Below are positions 52,959 to 60,794 of a stretch of DNA of 62,760 nt, one piece after another. The notes beneath the pieces are model-generated. The model was not told the DNA's origin and made no database searches. It saw only the letters and a list, made by a program, of their open reading frames with translations. The stretch spans positions 1-62,760 of the forward strand of contig JAFEAZ010000012.1 of assembly GCA_018266085.1 (NCBI GenBank), read 5' to 3'. The position numbers and the translations under genes were made by a program. The DNA is from Candidatus Babelota bacterium (GTDB lineage: Bacteria > Babelota > Babeliae > Babelales > Vermiphilaceae). Each line of letters begins with the position of its first letter. Position 1 is the stretch's first letter.

Positions 52959-55091
52959 TTAATATAAATAAAAAACGGTCAGCACAATAATCGAGCTCAG
53001 GAGCGCAGGCCAATAGAGGATTTCAGCGATATTACCCTGTTTGGCTTCAGGCGAATTCGGATCAGGATTTTGGAATTTTAACAATGTAAACATGAGCGTC
53101 ACAATAAGAGCAAGATACATAATCACATAGATCATTTCAAAATAAACGAGTTGGTTCGTCGGTATTTTGCCACGAAAATGTAGTTGTGCCACAACAATGC
53201 CAAAGAAAATAGATGCATAAGCAGCAAAAACTGGATACCCATGCCCAATATCGGTTAAGAACACCACAAACAATAAGAGCGCAATTAAAAAGAGTGGTAA
53301 CAGATCGTCGATTAATGTATCGGTTAATAGTCGTTGCGTTGTTGCAACAAAATGTAGTTCTGGTGTCTCCGATTTATTAAAAAGATCATAGATACCAAAA
53401 GGACCGTAGGTATAGAGCCCAAAGAGAGAATTGTAGAGATACTTTTGGTAGCCAAAATAACTGCTGGTGAACTGCCAGTTTGGGATATAAGCATTAGCGC
53501 TAAGCCCTGGCAACGAGGTTGTGGTCAATAACGGGTATGAATCAAGGTCGGGTACCAGAATTATGTTTTGGCCAAAATCTGCATGCCACAACTGGATGCT
53601 TATTTCACGTGTATCAAAGGGATATCGGGTATACGAGAAATTCTGGTTGAGTGTCGCATTAATCCGCCAAATGATCGTTTCTTGCCGTTCAATCTTAGTA
53701 TGAAAAACCTCAGTTATAGACGCATCGGCGGTTGCTTGTGGCAGTACAAAGCCACGAGCTATACCATCATGGGTGCCGTCAAAGTAACGTTGCCATACAT
53801 AGCCAACGATTTGAACCTGACTGTCTGATATGAAATGCATGTAATGAATAAAGGTGCCGGTTGGTATGTAACGTCCTTGCTTATAACGATAGGTAAGATA
53901 ATAGTCCAACTTTGGGTCATCAAGAGTATCCTTGAAGGCCCCGCCTAGAGTATTTGTTGAGCTCTTCAACGCATCAAGAAATTGATACAGTTCCACTTTG
54001 TTCTCTATGGGCGTTATGCTGTGTGCTTCGTCATAATTGGTATAAGAAGGATATTTTTTTGCTATCGACCAGAGGCTTGTAATGGCTGCGGTGCAGGCAC
54101 ATGAAGCCATTATTGCTAATATCCAGTAGTGCGCGCGAACAGTGCCAACAATGAACGCAACAAGAAACATAAGAAGCAAAAATGATATGAGCATGCCGAT
54201 AGTTATGATCATAAGATAATGCCGCTGTTGGCTGTTGGGCAATGCTGCCTGACGCTGTTCAAACACACCACACAAAATCCAATTTGTGGCAGAAAGTTTT
54301 TGGTGTATAAGCCACGAGGATTGGTGAGTGATCTCATTGTTATAAATCAAAGTACCTTTTTCAGAGGCATTCATATGAGCAACTGCTGAAGTTCCCGTAA
54401 TTTTTGCAAAATCATATAAAAAGGTAGAGCGCTCGGTAAAGCTCGTGCGTGGATGGATAATAATCTGCCCCCGGGCATCCGCAATAAACCAATATCCCTG
54501 TTTGCCCACAGAAAGCGTGTTTAAGACATGCTGCATATGATTAAGTGATTGCGTAGCCACAATAAATCGAGGTCCATTCTTCGTATCTTTTTGAATTCTG
54601 ACGTATACAAGAACCTTCTCACCGGTATACGGATCAATAAGCGGTCCGGCGTACCCATTGGGGTTATTTTTTATCGCTTCAAGAAATGGTAGCACGTCGG
54701 CAACAGCTGCTGCATCAGCTAAGGAGATAAGTACTTCTTGTCCATTTTTTTCCACATAATAAGATCCGGTAGCCATTGTATTAGTACTGTTCAATGAAAG
54801 AACAGCAAGCCCTGTTATGAAAGCGGGCTTTGCCTTAAGGATCTGTTCAAGCGTAGAGCGATCATTGTTATCAGCCAACAAAGCAGAGATCTTGTCTGTT
54901 TCAGTCACAAGGCTCGTGATAAAGCGGGATATCTGATGCTCTGTTTTTTCGGTGGTAGAGATGGCCTGAGCCTCTATGCCATGACGCGCAGCGGCAGTCT
55001 TACTTGCGTATTGCCAGATGAAAAACAGCGTTATAAAAATGCTTATAGAGACCAAAAAAAGAAGGGTTACGAGGCGCATGCTTTTCTGCAT
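52959..55091 (-). CDS. Cache-domain receptor fused to a pentameric ligand-gated ion channel-like module
   Basis: The 710-residue protein has a helix (7-28), an external double-Cache-like sensor domain (about 35-285; NGYAGPLIDPYTG near 145, GYWFIADARGQIIIHP near 199-214), then two helices (about 292-318 and 321-345). A second external domain (about 360-590) is beta-rich and carries TRYPFDTREI (488-497), the mark of the Pro-loop in pentameric ligand-gated channels. Four helices end it (about 592-613, 619-637, 648-671, 690-709). The topology fits such a channel: N inside, both domains outside, C-terminus outside. Ligand and ion are unknown; no catalytic output domain is present. Confidence 0.65.
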   Translation of the reverse strand: MQKSMRLVTLLFLVSISIFITLFFIWQYASKTAAARHGIEAQAISTTEKTEHQISRFITSLVTETDKISALLADNNDRSTLEQILKAKPAFITGLAVLSLNSTNTMATGSYYVEKNGQEVLISLADAAAVADVLPFLEAIKNNPNGYAGPLIDPYTGEKVLVYVRIQKDTKNGPRFIVATQSLNHMQHVLNTLSVGKQGYWFIADARGQIIIHPRTSFTERSTFLYDFAKITGTSAVAHMNASEKGTLIYNNEITHQSSWLIHQKLSATNWILCGVFEQRQAALPNSQQRHYLMIITIGMLISFLLLMFLVAFIVGTVRAHYWILAIMASCACTAAITSLWSIAKKYPSYTNYDEAHSITPIENKVELYQFLDALKSSTNTLGGAFKDTLDDPKLDYYLTYRYKQGRYIPTGTFIHYMHFISDSQVQIVGYVWQRYFDGTHDGIARGFVLPQATADASITEVFHTKIERQETIIWRINATLNQNFSYTRYPFDTREISIQLWHADFGQNIILVPDLDSYPLLTTTSLPGLSANAYIPNWQFTSSYFGYQKYLYNSLFGLYTYGPFGIYDLFNKSETPELHFVATTQRLLTDTLIDDLLPLFLIALLLFVVFLTDIGHGYPVFAAYASIFFGIVVAQLHFRGKIPTNQLVYFEMIYVIMYLALIVTLMFTLLKFQNPDPNSPEAKQGNIAEILYWPALLSSIIVLTVFYLY

Positions 55092-55153
55092 AGAGAATCT
55101 CTACTTTCATAATAGGTCACGAATGCTTTACTGCTCAATCTGACTCTTGCTTG

Positions 55154-56332
55154 TTATAACGCATCCTTCAAAGGATGTGTATGATTTTTTATCAAAGACC
55201 GATAGAGCATAGTATGCTGCTGTATCATTGCTGATATTTCGAAATCAGTAAAATCATCCAAATATGTTTGAAAGCGACTGTAGAGTTCTGGTGAAGTTAT
55301 GAGCTTCATCATATGATCTGCCAGTAGCTGCCAGTTACCTCGCTCAACCAAAAAACCATTCTGGCCATGGAGCACGACCTCGTTGATGCCGCCCGTATCA
55401 TAACAGACCACCGGTATATGCAATAAACGGGCTTCGATAATGGCACAAGGTAAACCCTCCCACAATGAGCTTAATACGAACGTATGCCAACGCTTGGTAT
55501 AGGTCTGCACATCATGCTGCCAGCCATGGAGCTTCACAACATCACCAAGCTTGTAATAATGTATAAGCTTCTCAAGTTCGGCGCGTTGTTCTCCATCACC
55601 CACAATTTCTAGTTGAGCATGAGGCTGTTGCGCATGCACCCAAGCGAATGCGCGTATGAGATCTTTAAGGTTTTTCTGTGGTTTAAAACAGGAAATAGTG
55701 CCAAAAATAAAAGGTTGTGGGCTCTGCGGAAAAGGAATTGCCTGCTCGATTGGGCGCTTAAAGAGACGCTGATCAACGGCGGCACGGATAATAGTATGCT
55801 TTTTGGTAAAGCCAGGAAACAAGCGTATTCCTGTTTTTGCATCAGCCCTACTAACACACAGATAATGCGTTGTGAAGGCACTCAGCAACAGTTCAATGGC
55901 ATAGATGGCCAGCCAAATTATTTTCGGTTGTCGTTCGTGAAATCCATAGCCGTGTATTGTGTGTACCACTTTGACTGATGCACACCAAGCGGCAACGCGC
56001 CCTAAAACGCCAGCTTTAGTACTATGCGTATGAACAATAAGGCCTGGATGATTTTTTTTAGCAACCCTCAGCAAACGAATGAGCTCTTTAAGACAAGCAA
56101 GGTCTTGTCTTATGCTAGAAAATGTGGCCTGCCGCAATAAAGAGCCGATCAAGATAACATTTTTTTTGTCTTTAACGATTGGTATGAGGGTCCCTTCGGC
56201 ACCGGTGATCAGCGCCGTTGTCATCTCTTGTGTTGCTACGCCATCAAAAAGAGCCAAACATATTTTTTGGGCTCCACCAAGCTCTAACTTAGTGAGAATG
56301 TATATGATATGAGGGTTGTTTGTGTGCTTCAT
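55154..56332 (-). CDS. Glycosyltransferase family 4 protein
   Basis: A GT-B fold transferase of the GT4 kind. The 392-residue product has the N-terminal GGAQKICLALFDG (about 15), HTHSTKAGVLGR near 101, HTIHGYGFH near 123, and the C-terminal donor site GTISCFKPQKNLKDLI and SLWEGLPCAIIEARLLHIPVV with Glu near 302. Substrate unknown; likely surface polysaccharide or lipid. ATG 56332 has AGAGG upstream; the frame to 56341 begins with TTG. It lies 25 bases after the rotor subunit gene, inside the same operon. Confidence 0.9.
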   Translation of the reverse strand: MKHTNNPHIIYILTKLELGGAQKICLALFDGVATQEMTTALITGAEGTLIPIVKDKKNVILIGSLLRQATFSSIRQDLACLKELIRLLRVAKKNHPGLIVHTHSTKAGVLGRVAAWCASVKVVHTIHGYGFHERQPKIIWLAIYAIELLLSAFTTHYLCVSRADAKTGIRLFPGFTKKHTIIRAAVDQRLFKRPIEQAIPFPQSPQPFIFGTISCFKPQKNLKDLIRAFAWVHAQQPHAQLEIVGDGEQRAELEKLIHYYKLGDVVKLHGWQHDVQTYTKRWHTFVLSSLWEGLPCAIIEARLLHIPVVCYDTGGINEVVLHGQNGFLVERGNWQLLADHMMKLITSPELYSRFQTYLDDFTDFEISAMIQQHTMLYRSLIKNHTHPLKDAL

Positions 56333-56356
56333 ACAACTCAACCTCTTGTAGGGTTC

Positions 56357-57307
56357 CTAATGCCAAAATATGAGAGCGCATGCAATAATAAAGGTATAAA
56401 TTGCGCTCGTGTCTATAAGCCCTTGAGCCATTATACTCGTATAAGAAATAGTACTCGCGTGTTCATCATTGAAAGCTATCTGTTTACAAGCAGACGCCGC
56501 GGTAAGCCCTGAGCCAATACCAGCTCCAAGCGAGCCAACAGCCATGCAGAGAGCAGCACACATATACGCTACACCAAAAAGTGGCGTCAACGCGTATGAA
56601 GAAAAGGCCAGCAAAAGAGAAACGGTCAGCGCGAAAACCATGGGGGTTTCAATCAATGCTTGACTGACAATGACAAATGAAAACAGTTGATCATACGCTC
56701 GACGATTAACACTGATATTCTTACAAGCGGCACGTGCAAAAATGCCAAGACCAAGTGATGGCCCAATACTACCTAAGCCGACAGAGATGCCTGTTGCCAA
56801 AAGCCGCAAACTTTCTGGGTAAGTCGATATGCATGCCATCTGTCCTTTGATGAACATTGCTATAATAAATCCAAAAATAATGGGGGTCTGTAGTATTGAT
56901 TGATTGATAATCATGAAGTAGAGAATTTTTTTACTAAAAAAAGGTTGGCGGGCAATTGAAAGACATGCCTGCTGTGCGGGCAATGATGAAATAACACCAA
57001 TAAAAAACCCGGGTATGCATACGGCAAGCGCAATACCTATCTCTGCTATGCCGATATAGACGGTAGTTTCAAGAGTGCTAAATAAAAGCATAGCCGCAAC
57101 CGATACACCGATAAAGGCTGCTGTTTCCCCAAGCGCCATACCAAGAATAGCTGTTTTTGCAATATCTGATCGAGCACTTGGTTGTATACTCATTGCTTGT
57201 AGAGCAGCATTGCCCGATATGCCTTCTCCAATACCAACACCTGCTGAGTTGATTCCCACTGCAAGCGCTATGGTCACGTAATGCAGTAAATCAGCTATTT
57301 GTTCCAT
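56357..57307 (-). CDS. Four-hairpin fused ATP synthase c-type rotor subunit
   Basis: Rotor c subunits are usually about 80 residues, one helical hairpin with an ion-binding carboxylate. This 316-residue product is four c-like hairpins in series (about 6-78, 84-153, 167-235 and 243-315; four times 79). Ion-site positions, each 79-80 residues apart, read Glu61 (GMALGETAAFI), Gln140 (INQSILQTPIIF), Glu220 (SQALIETPMVF) and Asp299 (AQGLIDTSAIY). Glycine-rich first helices occur (GVGIGEGISG, GSLGAGIGSG). One of four sites is not ionisable. GGAGAG precedes ATG 57307, and the gene overlaps atpB. Confidence 0.8.
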   Translation of the reverse strand: MEQIADLLHYVTIALAVGINSAGVGIGEGISGNAALQAMSIQPSARSDIAKTAILGMALGETAAFIGVSVAAMLLFSTLETTVYIGIAEIGIALAVCIPGFFIGVISSLPAQQACLSIARQPFFSKKILYFMIINQSILQTPIIFGFIIAMFIKGQMACISTYPESLRLLATGISVGLGSIGPSLGLGIFARAACKNISVNRRAYDQLFSFVIVSQALIETPMVFALTVSLLLAFSSYALTPLFGVAYMCAALCMAVGSLGAGIGSGLTAASACKQIAFNDEHASTISYTSIMAQGLIDTSAIYTFIIACALIFWH

Positions 57308-58067
57308 TAATTCTCTCCGTAGGTTCGCTTGCTTCTTGCATCGACATGCCAAGATGCGTAAGTGACAGCATGAAAAATACAAATGCTTGAATAAGACCTT
57401 CAAACACCCCAAATATTATGCTGATTGGTACCATCATAACGCTGCCACACAGTAGAGCAACAATACCCATGACGCTCGGACCAGAATACCCTCGTATACC
57501 GGCAAGAACAAGATGCGTAATGGTTGCACCACCAAAAATATTACCAAACAGTCGAAAGGATATTGAAAGAATAGATGCAAGATGCCCAACAATATTGAGC
57601 GGGAGCATAACGAAAAATGGTTGGAAATATTCACGCGCATAGGCAATGAATCCGTGCCGTCGGATAACAACTATCTGTGTATATACAAATGCGATAATAC
57701 CCAGTGAAAGAGTTGTGTTGATGTCTTGCGTTGGTTCTTCCATGCCTGGGAGTAACGAGATCATGTTGCATATCGCTATAAAAGTGAAGAGTGCCGTCAT
57801 AAAACAGAAATGATTATAATAAAAAGTGCCTAATGCTTGCTCTATGAGGTTGATGAACGCGTTAATATAGGACAACGTCAAAAATCGTATGATCGATTTC
57901 CTGCGCGTTAAAAAAAAGCGCATACACAGAACCAACACTATGAGAACCAACAGAACAATCCACGTGCTGGTTACCGTTACTGAATTGACGCTAAAAAAAG
58001 GATGCGTATAACCAAACTGCTTGAATGGTTGCCAATGCGGTACGTTTAAAAGATCTAAACCTTCCAT
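57291..58067 (-). CDS. atpB: ATP synthase F0 subunit a
   Basis: Subunit a is the stator channel that lets ions reach the rotor. The 258-residue product has six hydrophobic segments and the key helix RLFGNIFGGATITHLVL, with the essential Arg (about 166). WQPFKQFGYTHPFFSVNS near 13-30 resembles the family's entry. It lies directly after the AtpR-like gene and overlaps the rotor gene by 17 bases, the order R-B-E seen in N-type ATPase operons. No F1 genes follow or precede. Confidence 0.9.
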   Translation of the reverse strand: MEGLDLLNVPHWQPFKQFGYTHPFFSVNSVTVTSTWIVLLVLIVLVLCMRFFLTRRKSIIRFLTLSYINAFINLIEQALGTFYYNHFCFMTALFTFIAICNMISLLPGMEEPTQDINTTLSLGIIAFVYTQIVVIRRHGFIAYAREYFQPFFVMLPLNIVGHLASILSISFRLFGNIFGGATITHLVLAGIRGYSGPSVMGIVALLCGSVMMVPISIIFGVFEGLIQAFVFFMLSLTHLGMSMQEASEPTERINGTNS

Positions 58068-58072
58068 AGAGG

Positions 58073-58327
58073 TCAGGCCTTACTCATAAAGATACTAATC
58101 CAAAATGATCCCAAAAAAGATATCAAAATCAGTATAGGATTTATACAAGTGAAGAGCAACAGTGCGCGAAAAACTGTCACTATAAAGGCAAATCGTATGA
58201 ATGTGTAAAACACCGTATGCAGCACAGGAGTTGGTCGTTGACAGAGAAAGACTCTACTTTTTTGTCTAAAAAAATAGAGTCCATACAGTAACCCAGAGCA
58301 ACTCCCTACAATAAGGGAGAGGATCAT
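58073..58327 (-). CDS. N-ATPase AtpR-like small membrane protein
   Basis: AtpR is a short three-helix protein found in N-type (alternative Na+/H+) ATPase operons just before subunit a. The 84-residue product has three hydrophobic segments (about 2-20, 37-58, 62-80), a GLLYGLYFF start and an Arg inside the second helix (FIRFAFIVTVFR), as in AtpR. It overlaps the FolC-like stop (ATGA) and ends five bases before atpB. The call rests on size, topology and position. Confidence 0.55.
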   Translation of the reverse strand: MILSLIVGSCSGLLYGLYFFRQKSRVFLCQRPTPVLHTVFYTFIRFAFIVTVFRALLLFTCINPILILISFLGSFWISIFMSKA

Positions 58328-59742
58328 AGTTTTTTGATGCCTTTATGGCGCCAATATTCGGTCACGATTGAAGAAGATCCAGCAATTACTACCAATCCAT
58401 GACGTTCGTCAACCGATTTTTGTGCAACTTCAAATGCTTCTTTAAAGTTTTTTGCTGAACGAGCCTTAATCTTCATGCCTTTGATGTCATTGGTTACCTG
58501 TTCTGCATCCCATGAAGCATCGCCCGCTTGCCCTGCTATTTTTTCAACGGGGCATACAATAACGCTGCCTGAGGTCTTTTTAAAGAAGTAACGCAACAAC
58601 TTGAGCAGCTCATTTTGATTCATAGTGGTATTATTGCAGCCGAGCACAAGCGTAAGGCCTTTGAAGGGGCGACGATAATGCAACAACCTAATACCGAGTA
58701 ATAAATTTTTAAATGCATCAATATTATTAGCATTATCAAGCAATATTGATGGTTTCTCTTTATCAAGTATTTGGAATCTACCCGGCAGTGAGCTACTTAC
58801 CTCTTTCCAGAATTGTTCAACGGTGCGCTTTGGATGAAGCTCTGACTGACGCTTTGCTTCAAGCGTAGGACGACCACGTTGACCTTTCAACTTGGTAAGC
58901 AATGTTTTACTAACAACCACAACACCTTTATTTACAAAGCTATTGATGTAAATTGAGGAAATACGCTCTGCCAAGGCTGCACAACGTCCATGAAGCTGTT
59001 CAAATGGATATTCCAAGGGAATAAGTTTGCGAATTGGCATATCCCACACGCCACCACGAGCCTCAACGAGCTCAAGCATAACTTGAAGATTTAATTTGCT
59101 TTGGTCGGCAGAAACAACGTGAGTCCCTGGTTTAACATGGGTCAGCAAACTGTCGATTGCCGGGCGCGCTACTTCTTCATTGAACTCAACATCTTCGCCA
59201 TTAACACGGGTGATTGCATGTATTTTCGGCGTACAGATAGCGAAGGTATTTGCAAAGCCATCCTGATCCGCTTCAAGGATGATGATGTCAGCATTATTAG
59301 CATTAAAATAAACAAAGGCCATCATTGAAAGTAATTCATATGAGGTCGGCACAAGACCAAGCGTCTCTGCTACAGCAAGCACTTCATTGCCAACTTCAGT
59401 GAACACCTTATTGCTAATGACTTCATTGTCGATACAAAAACGCTCATTATAGGTTAAGATGTGCGGCGAATAAAAAGCACCAACCTGAAGACCTTCTTCA
59501 CGCAATACGCGAGAAGCAAAATGTACGGTCAAACTCTTACCATTTACGCCACCGATAAGAATAGAATCTCTTTTTTGCGAAATAGTGTCGAATGCTTGGT
59601 CAAGGCGCTTCATACGGCTTGCCGTTTCTTCTGCTGTATGGCTTGCTGACCAGTTGGTATCGAGAAATTCTACCAACTCGCCATAATTGCGTTGCTTGCC
59701 AACGACAATGCTACTTCCTGTGGCAGCCTGTTTATTGATCAT
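58324..59742 (-). CDS. FolC-like Mur ligase family protein with altered motifs
   Basis: FolC adds glutamates to folate; it belongs to the Mur ligase family. The roughly 472-residue product has a P-loop-like GGVNGKSLT (about 64-72, consensus GTNGKGST), SPHILTYNERFCID near 91-104, and a Mur-type C-terminal domain with SLPGRFQIL and LDNANNIDAF, where FolC has DGAHN. The central EVGLGGRLDATN is degenerate (LEADQDGFANTF). It may be a divergent FolC or a ligase with other substrates. The ATG at 59742 has GGAGAG. It leads the operon of the ATPase genes. Confidence 0.65.
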   Translation of the reverse strand: MINKQAATGSSIVVGKQRNYGELVEFLDTNWSASHTAEETASRMKRLDQAFDTISQKRDSILIGGVNGKSLTVHFASRVLREEGLQVGAFYSPHILTYNERFCIDNEVISNKVFTEVGNEVLAVAETLGLVPTSYELLSMMAFVYFNANNADIIILEADQDGFANTFAICTPKIHAITRVNGEDVEFNEEVARPAIDSLLTHVKPGTHVVSADQSKLNLQVMLELVEARGGVWDMPIRKLIPLEYPFEQLHGRCAALAERISSIYINSFVNKGVVVVSKTLLTKLKGQRGRPTLEAKRQSELHPKRTVEQFWKEVSSSLPGRFQILDKEKPSILLDNANNIDAFKNLLLGIRLLHYRRPFKGLTLVLGCNNTTMNQNELLKLLRYFFKKTSGSVIVCPVEKIAGQAGDASWDAEQVTNDIKGMKIKARSAKNFKEAFEVAQKSVDERHGLVVIAGSSSIVTEYWRHKGIKKL

Positions 59743-59869
59743 AAGAGCTCTCCAAAAATACGTATTTAAAGTCCTTAAATCATCACTCAATGCAACTCTT
59801 ACCACATCAGCGCATAATCAAATAGAGTAGATTTTTAAGGGTAATTGAGACTTTTTAAGCAATACAATC

Positions 59870-59897
59870 AGCATATTTCATTTTTTAAAAATGTCAA
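59870..59897 (-). promoter_or_regulatory. Candidate promoter of the FolC-ATPase-receptor operon
   Basis: On the minus strand, TTGACA (59892-59897), 16-base spacer, TATGCT (59870-59875). The leader to the ATG at 59742 would be about 120 bases. The six genes to 52959 are closely packed and would form one unit. Confidence 0.45.
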
Positions 59898-60007
59898 TCA
59901 TGCAATTGTAATGCAATAACATTGCCATTATTTTCAAAAACTCAAAGACTGTTGTATGCTTGAACTCTTCTATTGACCGCAATTATTCATTAATGAGAAT
60001 TAAAAAC

Positions 60008-60640
60008 ATGACTCAAAACAAGCTATCGTGGCAAAATCCTGACAGTATTAACCTGTTAGAGCAGGCTTTAGCCTCGGATCAGGCTGTACTTCTTTCGTCA
60101 GATACGGTCTTGGGGCTATCTGCTCCCTTGACCAAGTCAGGATTCGAAACGCTCAATAGGATCAAGGGGCGCGAAAAAAAACCCTACCTTATTGTTTTGG
60201 CAGACAAGCAACAGCTAGGCGACTACTGCGAAATCCCCGCTAATCAAGCCATTCAAAGGCTTATTGAGAAGTGTTGGCCGGGCCCATTGACCCTAATCTT
60301 GCCCGCGAAAAAGGGTATTGGTTCACATTTAACTCACGGTGGAACCTCTATCGCCATCAGAATACCAGCTCATAAAGAGCTCTTAGGCCTGCTTAATAGG
60401 GTTGGAGGCCTCTTTTCTACCAGCGCCAATAAAGCAGGTTGCGCAGTCCCAGAAACGATCGCCCAAGTCGACCCAACAATTATAGGACAGGTAGGCCTGG
60501 TAGTCATCGACGAGCGAACATCTACACTACCTTCTACCATCTTAGATTGTACTAACGCCCAGATTCATTTGGTACGAGAAGGCGCCTATGACCGCGCAGA
60601 ACTCGAAAAGCTATCGGGAATTATTTTTAAAAAGACTTAA
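60008..60640 (+). CDS. tsaC: L-threonylcarbamoyladenylate synthase (Sua5/YciO/YrdC family)
   Basis: This family makes the threonylcarbamoyl-AMP used for the t6A modification at position 37 of ANN-decoding tRNAs. The roughly 210-residue product shows SSDTVLGLSAPL near 30, NRIKGREKKPYLIVLAD near 48-64, WPGPLTLILPAKKG near 89 and STSANKAG near 136. It lacks the C-terminal Sua5 domain, so it is the short TsaC/YrdC type. Start is uncertain between ATGs at 59993 and 60008. Divergent from the FolC-like gene. Confidence 0.9.
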   Translation: MTQNKLSWQNPDSINLLEQALASDQAVLLSSDTVLGLSAPLTKSGFETLNRIKGREKKPYLIVLADKQQLGDYCEIPANQAIQRLIEKCWPGPLTLILPAKKGIGSHLTHGGTSIAIRIPAHKELLGLLNRVGGLFSTSANKAGCAVPETIAQVDPTIIGQVGLVVIDERTSTLPSTILDCTNAQIHLVREGAYDRAELEKLSGIIFKKT

Positions 60641-60732
60641 ACTCAAATTGGCATTGGAAATAGACAATTAAAAACAAAGCAACTACCCTTAAAGATATCT
60701 AAGGTTCCCATGAGATAATATTGAATAAAGGC

Positions 60733-60762
60733 TCCTGACACAAACACCGTTTTTTGTCAGGA
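60733..60762 (+). promoter_or_regulatory. Hairpin in the mgtE leader
   Basis: TCCTGACA / TGTCAGGA 8-bp stem followed by TTTTA, about 20 bases before the mgtE ribosome-binding site. It resembles a terminator or attenuator in the leader of a Mg2+ transporter gene. It does not match a known M-box or ykoK structure by eye. Confidence 0.35.
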
Positions 60763-60794
60763 TTTTACCCTTTTTGCATAGGGAGGATGGTGTC

